A stretch of 38,331 nucleotides of DNA, from positions 1-38,331 of the forward strand of contig JAFQDY010000045.1 of NCBI GenBank assembly GCA_017399325.1. Reading direction: 5' to 3'. Numbering within the stretch: position 1 is the first letter of the stretch; each line of letters opens with the position of its first letter. Shown piece after piece: positions 21,031 to 28,422 of the stretch. The DNA is from Oscillospiraceae bacterium (GTDB lineage: Bacteria; Bacillota; Clostridia; Oscillospirales; Oscillospiraceae). Below the pieces are notes generated by a model that had not been told where the DNA came from, made no database searches, and saw nothing but the letters and a program-made list of their open reading frames with translations. The position numbers and the translations under genes are program-made.

Positions 21031-22064
21031 TCCTGACTTGCCCGTCCGGCGGCCACAATGGCAGCGGTGAGCATAGGGGCAAGGAGCATACCCAATATAC
21101 CCCAAAATCGATAGCCCAGATACAGCATCACCAGCGTTATCAGAGGGTCAAGGCCCAGATGCCGCCCTACCAGACGGGGTTCTAATGTGGTGCGGGTGAG
21201 TACCGCGGCGGCATAGATACACAGAAGACCCACCGATTGCAGCGGCTTTTGCTGGAACAGGTAGACAACAGACCAGGGGATCAAGATCGTGCCTGTGCCT
21301 AAGATGGGAAAGGCGTCCACAATGGCCACGCCGATGGCCCATAGCGGCCCGTATGGCACTTGCAGGATCATCAGTCCCACCGCTACGATGGCGTAGGTAA
21401 TGGCAGATAGTTTTGCCTGGGCTTTCAGCCAGCCCAGCAGGGCGGATTTCGCCCGGTTCAGCGCCGGCAGGATATGGGTCTGCAGCCGGGGGAATTTTTT
21501 GCGCAGGGCGGCCTTTAAGTCGGGCAGACGGGCAGAGAGCATAAAACCGGAGATGATGCCTGTGCCGATACCCAATGCCCCGTCGGGGACCCGGCTTAAA
21601 AAGGCTGTCAGTTTGCCGGGCAGGCGGCCAGCGGCCTGATCCACAAGGGAGGCGGAAAACAGACGGTTGACCGATTGTTCTGCAAGGGGACGGATCCCTT
21701 CAGGAGCGTTATCTGCCGCGTTTTCCAGCAGCGTGCGCAGCCGCTGGGAAGTTTCCGCAAGGGTCACCTCCATATCCGGCAGGCGATTGGCAAGGGCCGT
21801 AAGTTCTTTTACCAGCGCTGCCCCCAAAATGCCCACAAGAGCAACAAGGAAGACAAGGGTAAAACTGACCCCCAGACCGGATGCCGCCCAGCGGGGCAAT
21901 TTCAGCAGCCGTGTGCTGACCTTTACCGCCGGTTCGGCGGCCAGCGCCAACAGAAATCCCAGAAAAAAGGGCAAAAAAAGCGGGAACAGATACCGGAAGA
22001 ACAGCCAAGCGCCCAAAAATCCCCCCGCAAAAAGACCGATCCGGCGAATGGTTTGATGGCCCAT
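21021..22064 (-). CDS. ytvI: AI-2E-family transporter, YtvI-like sporulation membrane protein
   Basis: The 347-residue protein has N-terminal membrane pairs (FLGAWLFFRYLFPLFLPFFLGFLLALAAEP, the PerM/AI-2E signature), a central soluble amphipathic part, and C-terminal helices ending in DAFPILGTGTILIPWSVV and GYRFWGILGMLLAPML, all typical of this family. In Bacillus YtvI is a sporulation integral membrane protein; the transported substrate is unknown. ATG at 22062-22064 follows AAAGGAG. The upstream frame to 22166 lacks a ribosome site. Confidence 0.88.
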   Translation of the reverse strand: MGHQTIRRIGLFAGGFLGAWLFFRYLFPLFLPFFLGFLLALAAEPAVKVSTRLLKLPRWAASGLGVSFTLVFLVALVGILGAALVKELTALANRLPDMEVTLAETSQRLRTLLENAADNAPEGIRPLAEQSVNRLFSASLVDQAAGRLPGKLTAFLSRVPDGALGIGTGIISGFMLSARLPDLKAALRKKFPRLQTHILPALNRAKSALLGWLKAQAKLSAITYAIVAVGLMILQVPYGPLWAIGVAIVDAFPILGTGTILIPWSVVYLFQQKPLQSVGLLCIYAAAVLTRTTLEPRLVGRHLGLDPLITLVMLYLGYRFWGILGMLLAPMLTAAIVAAGRASQENK

Positions 22065-22097
22065 GGCAGACTCCTTTCCATTTTTTTGCAATGTGGG

Positions 22098-22125
22098 TTG
22101 CTTTTTTGAAAAATTGTGATACAAT
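22098..22125 (+). promoter_or_regulatory. Promoter for the ACT-domain gene
   Basis: TTGCTT (22098-22103), 16 bases, TACAAT (22120-22125). Confidence 0.5.
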
Positions 22126-22130
22126 AAGCC

Positions 22131-22156
22131 ACGGGGACAGGACATTTGTCCCACGT
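22131..22156 (+). other. Leader hairpin of the ACT-domain gene
   Basis: GGGACA...TGTCCC with an outer ACG/CGT pairing and one bulged A, directly ahead of the TAGGAGGA ribosome site at the start of the transcript. May be only an mRNA-stabilising stem. Confidence 0.35.
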
Positions 22157-22167
22157 AGGAGGACATT

Positions 22168-22608
22168 ATGAAAAAGACCCATACTTATTATGTAGTGGAA
22201 TCTTCCGCTTTGCCGGAAGTGTTTTTAAAGGTGGCAGAGGCCAAGCGTCTGCTTTCCACCGGTGAAGTCAAAACCGTCAACGAGGCCACGCGCCTCACCG
22301 GCATCAGCCGCAGCGCCTATTACAAATACCGGGATGCAGTTATGCCCTTCCAGCATATGATGAGCGGCCGGGTGATCACATTCCAGTTGCTTCTGCAGGA
22401 TGAGACCGGTAACCTGTCCAAACTGCTGAATATTTTTGCGGAACACTACGCCAATATAATGACCATCAATTCCATTGTGCCGACCAACGGCTGCGCGGTG
22501 GTGACCGTTTCTGCGGAGACCATGAATCTGACGATCCCTGTGGAGGATTTCCTGCGATTGCTGCGGAATACAAAATGTGTGATCAAAGCGGATATTCTGG
22601 CCGGTTGA
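22168..22608 (+). CDS. ACT-domain regulatory protein, PheB-like
   Basis: The 146-residue protein has an N-terminal helical HTH-like part (KVAEAKRLLSTGEVKTVNEATRLTGISRSAYYKYRD) and a C-terminal ACT domain (ITFQLLLQDETGNLSKLLNIFAEHYANIMTINSIVPTNGCAVVTVSAE). This is the PheB/UPF0735 architecture of Firmicutes, thought to bind an amino acid such as phenylalanine; no thrB or hom gene is next to it. ATG follows TAGGAGGACATT. Confidence 0.87.
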   Translation: MKKTHTYYVVESSALPEVFLKVAEAKRLLSTGEVKTVNEATRLTGISRSAYYKYRDAVMPFQHMMSGRVITFQLLLQDETGNLSKLLNIFAEHYANIMTINSIVPTNGCAVVTVSAETMNLTIPVEDFLRLLRNTKCVIKADILAG

Positions 22609-22613
22609 TTTTC

Positions 22614-22645
22614 AGGCTGCTGCATGTAAGTGCGGCAGCCTTTTT
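22614..22645 (+). terminator. Terminator after the ACT-domain gene
   Basis: AGGCTGC-T-GCA...TGC-G-GCAGCCT followed by TTTTT. Confidence 0.8.
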
Positions 22646-22689
22646 ACAGTTTAACCCGACAATAGGAAGAATATACCGCCTTGTCCTTC

Positions 22690-22718
22690 TTGGCAAAAAG
22701 AAAAAGTTATGATATACT
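22690..22718 (+). promoter_or_regulatory. Promoter of the GH25 gene
   Basis: TTGGCA (22690-22695), 17 bases, TATACT (22713-22718). Confidence 0.75.
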
Positions 22719-22739
22719 ACAAAAAACAAGGAGGACGCT

Positions 22740-23864
22740 ATGGACGCAGATATAGAATTGAAACTGAAAAAAGTCGTGTTCTGGGAACTGGTGGCCATAG
22801 CGGTTCTGGTTTTGGCGGCGGTGATCATTTTACTTGTGGTTGGCAATCGGCGAAAAGCGCAGGATCCGTCTGTGCAGACGGGAACATCCGAAACGGTGTC
22901 CTCCGGCACTTTCGGCACTGCGGACACAGAAACCGGCCAAACCCAGTCCACCGAGACCACTGTGGATACCACCGAGGACACCACCGAGTCTACACAGGAT
23001 ACCACTGAGGAGTCTACCGAGGATACCACCGAAACCACTGAGGAAACGACGGAGGAAACCACAGTCGAAACCACGGAGGAAACCGTAGAGGAGACCACCG
23101 AGGAAACGATCGAAGAAACCACCGAAGAAGAAACCGAGGAGCCGGAATCCTCCGAGCCGCCTGCTACCGACACAACGCTGCCGCCGCTGGCGGCTAACCC
23201 GATCCGTCCGGAGGACATAACGCAAAACGGCACGTACTTAACCTGCCTGACAACGCAATCTGTGGTGGGTATCGATGTGTCGGAGTGGCAGGGCAGTAAC
23301 ATCGACTGGGCGCTAGTCAAGGCAGCCGGCATCGAATTTGTGATGATCCGCGTAGGCTATCGGGGCTATGAATCCGGTACGCTGAATGTGGATACATATG
23401 CCCAAAGAAATTACGAGGGGGCATCGAGAGCGGGACTAAAGATCGGTGCATACTTCTACTCCCAGGCCATCAATGTGAGGGAGGCAGAGGATGAGGCGGG
23501 TTTTGTGCTGGATATCATCAAGGATTGGCAGCTGGATATGCCGGTGGTGTTTGACTGGGAATATATCAGCGCTGAAGCCCGGACCGGCTCTGCCACCGCC
23601 CGGACGGTGACCGATTGCACCAAAGCCTTCTGCAATAAGATCAAGGCGGCCAACTTGAAGCCTATGGTCTATTTCAGTACTCGCCACGTCAATAAACGGT
23701 TGTATTTAAGCGAACTGACTGCGTATGACTTCTGGTTTGTTCAGTACAGCAATGCGCTCAATTATCCCTACAAGGTGGATATGTGGCAATATACCGATTC
23801 GGGCTCTGTGCCCGGCATTGCGGGGAATGTGGACATCAATCTCTACTTCCCCTGGGAAGAATAA
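22740..23864 (+). CDS. Membrane-anchored GH25 lysozyme (muramidase)
   Basis: The 374-residue protein has a short cytoplasmic N terminus, one membrane helix (about 14-35), a ~90-residue linker made almost only of Thr and Glu (TTEE-type repeats, residues 65-135) and a GH25 domain from ~176. Catalytic residues are visible: D179 in VGIDVSEWQG and the D272/E274 pair in VVFDWEY; the domain ends in the typical DMWQYTDSGSVPGIAGNVDINLYF. Cleaves peptidoglycan between MurNAc and GlcNAc; the linker would span the wall. AAGGAGG precedes the ATG. Confidence 0.92.
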   Translation: MDADIELKLKKVVFWELVAIAVLVLAAVIILLVVGNRRKAQDPSVQTGTSETVSSGTFGTADTETGQTQSTETTVDTTEDTTESTQDTTEESTEDTTETTEETTEETTVETTEETVEETTEETIEETTEEETEEPESSEPPATDTTLPPLAANPIRPEDITQNGTYLTCLTTQSVVGIDVSEWQGSNIDWALVKAAGIEFVMIRVGYRGYESGTLNVDTYAQRNYEGASRAGLKIGAYFYSQAINVREAEDEAGFVLDIIKDWQLDMPVVFDWEYISAEARTGSATARTVTDCTKAFCNKIKAANLKPMVYFSTRHVNKRLYLSELTAYDFWFVQYSNALNYPYKVDMWQYTDSGSVPGIAGNVDINLYFPWEE

Positions 23865-23898
23865 AAAATCCCGTTTCCGAAAGGAAACGGGATTTTTG
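23864..23898. terminator. Bidirectional terminator between GH25 and rpsR
   Basis: AAAAATCCCGTTTCC-GAAA-GGAAACGGGATTTTT: 15-bp perfect stem with A/T runs on both sides. Confidence 0.9.
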
Positions 23899-23905
23899 TT
23901 GTTGA

Positions 23906-24142
23906 TCAGTCAGCGACGTAAGGCAGCAGAGCAATCTGACGGGCGCGCTTGATAGCGGTGGTCAGGGTGCGCTGATGGGCTGCGCAAGTGCCGGTGGTAC
24001 GGCGGGGCAGGATCTTGCCACGCTCGGACAGATAACGGCGCAATTTGGCAGTGTCCTTATAGTCAATAGCGGTCACCTTGTCAACGCAGAAAGCACATAC
24101 CTTCTTACGCTTGCGGGGACGCACATGCTGTTCGTTAGCCAT
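23906..24142 (-). CDS. rpsR: Ribosomal protein bS18
   Basis: The 78-residue protein has the S18 core IDYKDTAKLRRYLSERGKILPRRTTGTCAAHQRTLTTAIKRAR and a CAFC pair near the N terminus. 30S platform protein that binds with bS6. ATG at 24140-24142 follows GGAGG. Last gene of rpsF-ssb-rpsR, the standard order. Confidence 0.97.
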   Translation of the reverse strand: MANEQHVRPRKRKKVCAFCVDKVTAIDYKDTAKLRRYLSERGKILPRRTTGTCAAHQRTLTTAIKRARQIALLPYVAD

Positions 24143-24188
24143 GGGATTAACCTCCTTTGTAAGCATTGTGAAAAGTTCAAAAAATTAC

Positions 24189-24635
24189 TTAGAAGGGCAA
24201 CTGTGCATCGTCGTCATCCAGCATTGCAAAATCAGATGCAGGTGCGGATGCGGGCGCAGAGTAGCCACCAAAGTTGGCTGCGGGCGCAGAGTAATTGCCG
24301 CCGTCGCCATCGCGCTTGCTGTCGCCGAAATAGGCATTTTCTACCATAATTTCAGCAGAAGTGCGCTTGTTGCCGTCCTTGTCGGTCCAGTCGCGCATTT
24401 CCAGTCTGCCGTCCACAACGATCATACGACCCTTGGCGAAATACTTGGAGATAAATTCTCCGGTCTGACGCCAAGCGACGCAGTCAATGAAGTCGGTCTT
24501 TCTTTCGCCGCCGTCTTTGGGCTGATAGTCCCGATCGACAGCAACGCGGAAACTGGCAACTGCGACACCGCTTCCGGTGCGGCGCAGTTCGGGATCGCGG
24601 GTCAGGCGACCCATAATCGTGATGTGGTTGAGCAT
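24189..24635 (-). CDS. ssb: Single-stranded DNA-binding protein
   Basis: The 148-residue protein has an OB fold (MLNHITIMGRLTRDPELRRTGSG, FRVAVDR, DFIDCVAWRQTGEFISKYFAKG) and the acidic C-terminal tail DDDDAQLPF that recruits partner proteins (canonical end DDDIPF). Replication and repair. Four bases after rpsF. Confidence 0.96.
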   Translation of the reverse strand: MLNHITIMGRLTRDPELRRTGSGVAVASFRVAVDRDYQPKDGGERKTDFIDCVAWRQTGEFISKYFAKGRMIVVDGRLEMRDWTDKDGNKRTSAEIMVENAYFGDSKRDGDGGNYSAPAANFGGYSAPASAPASDFAMLDDDDAQLPF

Positions 24636-24639
24636 AGTA

Positions 24640-24936
24640 TTACTCCTCCACTGCGGTAGTCAGGCAGCGCAGGACGCCGTCGGTGATCTTCATCACACGC
24701 TCCAGTTCTGCAGGGAACTCGGGCTTGCATTCCATGTTCATCAGAACATAGTAGCCTTCTGCCATATCGTTGATCAGGTATGCCAAGCGACGCTTGCCCC
24801 ATTCATCAACATTCAGCAGAGTACCCTCCGCCTCCACCATTGCCTTGAACTTGTTCACAAGTGCAGCAGTGTCCTCTTCGGTCAAAGTAGCATCAATGAT
24901 GTAGAGAACCTCGTACTTACCGGTGATCTTAGCCAT
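24640..24936 (-). CDS. rpsF: Ribosomal protein bS6
   Basis: The 98-residue protein matches bS6 (YEVLYIIDATLTEEDTAALVNKF, DEWGKRRLAYLINDMAEGYYVLMNMEC). ATG at 24934-24936 follows AAAAGGAGG. First gene of the operon, about 70 bases downstream of its start site; the leader folds into two hairpins. Confidence 0.96.
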   Translation of the reverse strand: MAKITGKYEVLYIIDATLTEEDTAALVNKFKAMVEAEGTLLNVDEWGKRRLAYLINDMAEGYYVLMNMECKPEFPAELERVMKITDGVLRCLTTAVEE

Positions 24937-24964
24937 GTTGTTTGCACCTCCTTTTGGACTTTTG

Positions 24965-25007
24965 GCCCCCGATCGCGTCGGGAGCAAGGATTGTCCGCAT
25001 ACGCAGA
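24965..25007 (-). other. Structured leader of the rpsF operon
   Basis: Two hairpins in the leader: GTCTGC-GTAT-GCGGAC-like and GCTCCCGA-CGCGA-TCGGGGGC (8 bp). Autoregulatory S6:S18 leaders are known upstream of rpsF in other bacteria, but I cannot match their key CCG motif here. Confidence 0.4.
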
Positions 25008-25014
25008 CTAGTGT

Positions 25015-25043
25015 ATTATATCTGTTGCGGTTGCATCTGTCAA
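25015..25043 (-). promoter_or_regulatory. Consensus SigA promoter of rpsF-ssb-rpsR
   Basis: Minus strand TTGACA (25038-25043), 17 bases, TATAAT (25015-25020): a perfect match. Confidence 0.92.
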
Positions 25044-25104
25044 GGGTTTTTGCCAAAAAAATCCGCATATCTACGGAAAAAGAGGGGAAAATGCCAAAGA
25101 GGTG

Positions 25105-25785
25105 ATGGATTTGGTTTTGTCTTATGTGCGTACGATCTTATTGTATCTGGTGCTGATCGCGGTGGTGCGGCTGATGGGTAAGCGGCAGATCGGCCAGATG
25201 GAGCCGTCGGAATTCGTGGTGACTATGCTGGTGGCCAATCTGGCGGCCATCCCTATGCAGGACGGGGGCATTCCGCTGTTTTCAGGCTTTGTGCCCATTG
25301 TAACGGTGCTGGGGGTGGAACTGGTGTTGTCGGCGCTTTCGATGAAAAGTGTGCGGTTGCGGAAAATTTTATGCGGAAAGCCGGTGATTTTGATCGAAAA
25401 CGGCAATATTCTACAAAAAAATCTGAAGAAGACCCGCATTACCTTAGACGAACTGACCGGCCATTTGCGGGAAAAAGATGTGCTGGACTTAAAGGCGGTG
25501 CAGTATGCCATTTTGGAGACCAACGGCAATCTGTCGGTGTTTCCCTTCCCAAAAGAAAAACCCGCCTCGGCAAAAGAGGCAGGGGTACAGGTGAAAAAGC
25601 AGTCGTTCCCTATGACCATCGTTTCCGACGGGGAACTGATGAAAGAAAATCTGCAAAAAGCGGGAAAAGACCTACCTTGGGTGCAGAAAGTTTTGCAGGA
25701 ACGCTCCGCGACCATTGAGCAGACATGGCTTCTGACCGTTGACGGGGACGACAAGATCGTGTTTTATCGCAAGGAGGAGAAGTAA
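25105..25785 (+). CDS. DUF421/YetF-family membrane protein
   Basis: The ~226-residue protein has N-terminal membrane segments and the family block RLMGKRQIGQMEPSEFVVTMLVANLAAIPMQD, then a soluble YetF domain (GKPVILIENGNI, LKKTRITLDELTGHLREKDVLDLKAVQYAILETNGNLSV). In Bacillus, YetF/YrbG/YdfR-type proteins are spore or cell envelope proteins of unknown biochemistry. Start codon is uncertain (ATG 25105 or GTG 25102 with an overlapping AGAGG). Followed with no gap by a DUF4363 gene, a frequent partner. Confidence 0.87.
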   Translation: MDLVLSYVRTILLYLVLIAVVRLMGKRQIGQMEPSEFVVTMLVANLAAIPMQDGGIPLFSGFVPIVTVLGVELVLSALSMKSVRLRKILCGKPVILIENGNILQKNLKKTRITLDELTGHLREKDVLDLKAVQYAILETNGNLSVFPFPKEKPASAKEAGVQVKKQSFPMTIVSDGELMKENLQKAGKDLPWVQKVLQERSATIEQTWLLTVDGDDKIVFYRKEEK

Positions 25786-26166
25786 ATGGGACGAGGCTGG
25801 CTGGGTGTAGCAATTTTGGCAGTGTTCCTTGTGGGGGGCTTGCTGGCGGCAATGTGTATGGATAACGCCCATCTTCCCACGGTGGATATGCTGCAGCAGG
25901 CAGCGGAATACACCGTAAACGGGGAGTTTGGAAAAGGGGTTTTGCTGGGCATGGAAGCAAAAGACCGCTGGGAGCGTGGGTGGAATGGCACGGCAACACT
26001 GGCAGACCACTCGCCCATGGACGATGTGGATGCCCTGTTCGGGGAGATGGAAGTGTACGCCGTCACAGGGGAGCAGCCCCATTTTGCCGCCTGCTGCGCG
26101 GAACTTGCTAAGCGGATCGAGGCGGTGGCAGAAGCCCATAAGTTCAGTTGGTGGAATGTGTTATAG
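25786..26166 (+). CDS. DUF4363-like small membrane-anchored protein
   Basis: The 126-residue protein has an N-terminal membrane helix (VAILAVFLVGGLLAAM) and a helical outside domain (TVDMLQQAAEYTVNGEFGKGV...MDDVDALFGEMEVYAVTGEQPHFAACCAELAKRIEAVAEAHKFSWWNVL). This layout and the place directly after a DUF421 gene fit DUF4363. Function unknown. Its AAGGAGG is in the end of the yetF-like gene. Its last 6 bases overlap the end of the convergent spoIIP. Confidence 0.8.
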   Translation: MGRGWLGVAILAVFLVGGLLAAMCMDNAHLPTVDMLQQAAEYTVNGEFGKGVLLGMEAKDRWERGWNGTATLADHSPMDDVDALFGEMEVYAVTGEQPHFAACCAELAKRIEAVAEAHKFSWWNVL

Positions 26167-27189
26167 GCTGCCGTAGGCAAGGTTTGCGATGCCGGCAGCC
26201 AGAACTTCCGTTGTTCGCAGAGCCTGTTCGTAGGTGTTGCCGGCAGCGCCCACTTCCACTAAAAGCGCGCCGGTGGACAAGTCCTGACTGAAGTTCTGAG
26301 AACGCAGGGTGATGTTCCGGCAGATGCCGGGACAGCGCTGGTCGATCAGGGTCTGGAGTTTCAGCGCAAGAGAAAGATTCTCCCGCCATTGGGGGTGAGA
26401 AGAACCGCCGTAATCAGAACCCACCACAAACATCAGCGGCGCAAGGGACGTGCCTTGGGAGAATACTGTTTGGGTGATCTGATTGCCGTTTTCGTCTTCG
26501 TAGGCGTCCCGGTGCAAGTCCAGAACCAGACGAATGGAGGGGTAGGCTTTTAAGTAGTCCTGCACGCTTTTGCGGCTGTTGTAATAGGCATCTGTGTAGG
26601 AAGGATCATCGTGGAGGGTGGTGTCGTGGATCACACCAATGCCCTGATCTTCCAGAAGTTGGGCAAGGTACGCGCCGATGGATACCATATTTTTTTCGGT
26701 GTCCAGTGTGTGGTAATCGGAGGTTTCTTCGTATCCGTCGGTGGGGGAAAAACTCTCCGTGGCGTGGGAATGATAAATGAGAACTGCCGGCTGACCGTCT
26801 GCCAGATTCCAACTCAGAGGTTTACATAACAACTCGGAAAGGTCGGCGGAATAGGAAAAGGCGCATTTGATGTTGATACCTGCGGCATCGCTTTCGGAAA
26901 ATACCGGCAAGTCCGGCGCTTGTTCGTCTGGCAGGTCGGCAGACTCGGTAGATTCTTCGGTAGATTCTTCAGTGGATTCCTCAGTGGATTCTTCGGGGGG
27001 TTCTTCCTCCGCCTGCGGGGGTGTGAAGGCAATATTGGACGGGCGGATCAGCCGGCCTGTCTGCAGAAAGATTATCACAGACGCTATGTTCGGCGGCAGG
27101 TCAAGGCCCACGCCGATGCCGCTTAAGAGTCGCAGAAAAAGGGCGCAAATAACAGCCACAGTGCCAGTGCGTAAAACTTTTTGTTCCAT
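26161..27189 (-). CDS. spoIIP: Stage II sporulation protein P
   Basis: Amidase/endopeptidase that, with SpoIID and SpoIIM, thins septal peptidoglycan and drives engulfment. The 342-residue protein has an N-terminal membrane helix, a linker with four EEST repeats (residues 66-83) and the SpoIIP domain with its metal-site motifs IYHSHATESF (138-147), DLHRDAY (224-230) and LVEVGAAGNT (310-319). AAGGAGG is 4 bases from the ATG. The tadA terminator ends only 17 bases upstream, so its promoter must lie inside tadA or it depends on read-through. Confidence 0.94.
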   Translation of the reverse strand: MEQKVLRTGTVAVICALFLRLLSGIGVGLDLPPNIASVIIFLQTGRLIRPSNIAFTPPQAEEEPPEESTEESTEESTEESTESADLPDEQAPDLPVFSESDAAGINIKCAFSYSADLSELLCKPLSWNLADGQPAVLIYHSHATESFSPTDGYEETSDYHTLDTEKNMVSIGAYLAQLLEDQGIGVIHDTTLHDDPSYTDAYYNSRKSVQDYLKAYPSIRLVLDLHRDAYEDENGNQITQTVFSQGTSLAPLMFVVGSDYGGSSHPQWRENLSLALKLQTLIDQRCPGICRNITLRSQNFSQDLSTGALLVEVGAAGNTYEQALRTTEVLAAGIANLAYGSL

Positions 27190-27206
27190 ACTGCCTCCTT
27201 GGGGAA

Positions 27207-27236
27207 TAAAAAAGAGAGAGCCGATGCTCTCTCTTT
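27207..27236 (-). terminator. Terminator after tadA, just ahead of the spoIIP ribosome site
   Basis: Minus strand AAAGAGAGAGC-ATCG-GCTCTCTCTTT followed by TTTATT, then CCCC and AAGGAGG. Confidence 0.85.
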
Positions 27237-27240
27237 CTCG

Positions 27241-27723
27241 TTATTCAGGTTTTTTCCACTTCGGCCTGTCCTTCAAAGTCTGCCGCAAAGCAAGAAAGAA
27301 GTCCGTCAGCAATTTTTTGGAATCATCTTCCAAAAGACCAAAGTGGGTTTCCGGGTGGTGGTTAAAGTCCATGGAAAACAGGTCGCAAACAGACCCGCAA
27401 GCGCCGCATTTTTCATCTTTTGCGCCGATAAATACCTTTGGTATCCGGGCGTTGATGATGGCGCCTGCGCACATGGGGCAGGGCTCTAACGTCACATACA
27501 TAGTGCAATCCCAAAGCCGCCAGCCGCCTAAATTCTTGCAGGCGTCGGCTATGGCTTCGATCTCTGCGTGGCCTAAGGCGGTTTTGGCTGTTTCTCTGCG
27601 GTTGCGGCCGCGGCCTACGATCTCACCTTTCCGGACGATCACGCAGCCGACAGGCACCTCGCCGTCTTGCGCCGCTTCTTCGGCTAAACGCAGAGCCGCC
27701 TGCATAAATTCCAGATCTTCCAC
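27241..27723 (-). CDS. tadA: tRNA-specific adenosine deaminase
   Basis: Converts A34 to inosine in tRNA-Arg. The 160-residue protein has the zinc and catalytic motifs HAE (52-54) and PCPMC (81-85) and the tRNA-binding C-terminal helix. The start is GTG at 27721-27723, 8 bases after AAAGGAGG; longer frames would start inside the promoter. A promoter and terminator enclose it as one gene. Confidence 0.94.
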   Translation of the reverse strand: MEDLEFMQAALRLAEEAAQDGEVPVGCVIVRKGEIVGRGRNRRETAKTALGHAEIEAIADACKNLGGWRLWDCTMYVTLEPCPMCAGAIINARIPKVFIGAKDEKCGACGSVCDLFSMDFNHHPETHFGLLEDDSKKLLTDFFLALRQTLKDRPKWKKPE

Positions 27724-27745
27724 GCTTTGCACCTCCTTTTTTAGT

Positions 27746-27774
27746 ATCATACTAAATCGGAGCGCGCCCGTCAA
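27746..27774 (-). promoter_or_regulatory. Promoter of tadA, with a palindrome on the -10
   Basis: Minus strand TTGACG (27769-27774), 17 bases, TATGAT (27746-27751). The -10 lies inside TTAGTAT-C-ATACTAA (27741-27755), a perfect inverted repeat. Confidence 0.75.
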
Positions 27775-27809
27775 GTGTACCATAGGCGGATCACGAAACA
27801 AACAGAATG

Positions 27810-27838
27810 TTGCGGTTGGGTCGATTTTGTGATATAGT
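27810..27838 (+). promoter_or_regulatory. Promoter of the queH operon
   Basis: TTGCGG (27810-27815), 17 bases, TATAGT (27833-27838). Confidence 0.6.
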
Positions 27839-27868
27839 TAAGAAAATCCTTTTTTTGGAGAGAAGTCT

Positions 27869-28414
27869 ATGAAAACATTGCTCCATATCTGCTGCGCGCC
27901 CTGCGCAAATCAGTGCGTGGAATTGCTGCGAAACGACGGATTCCACGTAACCGGTTTTTGGTTCAACCCCAACATTCACCCCTTTACCGAGTATCGGGCA
28001 AGGCGGAACTGTTTGCGGGAATATGCCAAAAGCATAGACCTGCCCCTGATCGAAAAAGACCAATATGCCCTGCGGCCCTTTGTGCGGGAAGTGGCCGAGG
28101 ACATTGCAAACCGCTGCGTTAAATGCTACGAAATGCGGCTTTTTGAAACCGCAAAGACCGCCAGGGAACTGGGTTTTGATTCCTTTACATCCTCTTTGTT
28201 CATCAGCCCCTATCAGAACCACAGCCTTATGAAAGATGTGGCTATGCGGGCGGCGGAAACCTACGGCGTGGAATTTCTGTATCGGGATTTCCGGGATTTG
28301 TTCAAGGCAGGACAGGCCTTTGCCCGGGAGCAGGAATTTTATATGCAGAAATACTGCGGCTGCGTGTTCTCCGAAGAAGAACGCTACCTGAAACAAAATA
28401 AAATTATCCCCTAG
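27869..28414 (+). CDS. queH: Epoxyqueuosine reductase QueH
   Basis: Last step of queuosine synthesis in tRNA (epoxyqueuosine to queuosine), the non-B12 alternative to QueG. The 181-residue protein has the family cysteine motifs: HICCAPC (C8, C9, C12), RCVKCYEMRL and KYCGCVFSEEE, which hold the Fe-S cluster and a metal. TTGGAGAG precedes the ATG. First of a three-gene operon with an RNA methyltransferase and a lipid kinase (gaps of 8 and 4 bases). Confidence 0.93.
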   Translation: MKTLLHICCAPCANQCVELLRNDGFHVTGFWFNPNIHPFTEYRARRNCLREYAKSIDLPLIEKDQYALRPFVREVAEDIANRCVKCYEMRLFETAKTARELGFDSFTSSLFISPYQNHSLMKDVAMRAAETYGVEFLYRDFRDLFKAGQAFAREQEFYMQKYCGCVFSEEERYLKQNKIIP

Positions 28415-28422
28415 GAGGATAT

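Noticed and set aside
22583..23332. Ser/Val-rich minus-strand frame opposite the GH25 gene
   Set aside because: Artefact of the Thr/Glu repeat DNA read on the other strand.
24937..25008. Known S6:S18 autoregulatory leader
   Set aside because: Hairpins are present but I could not identify the conserved CCG-containing motif; kept only as a structured leader.
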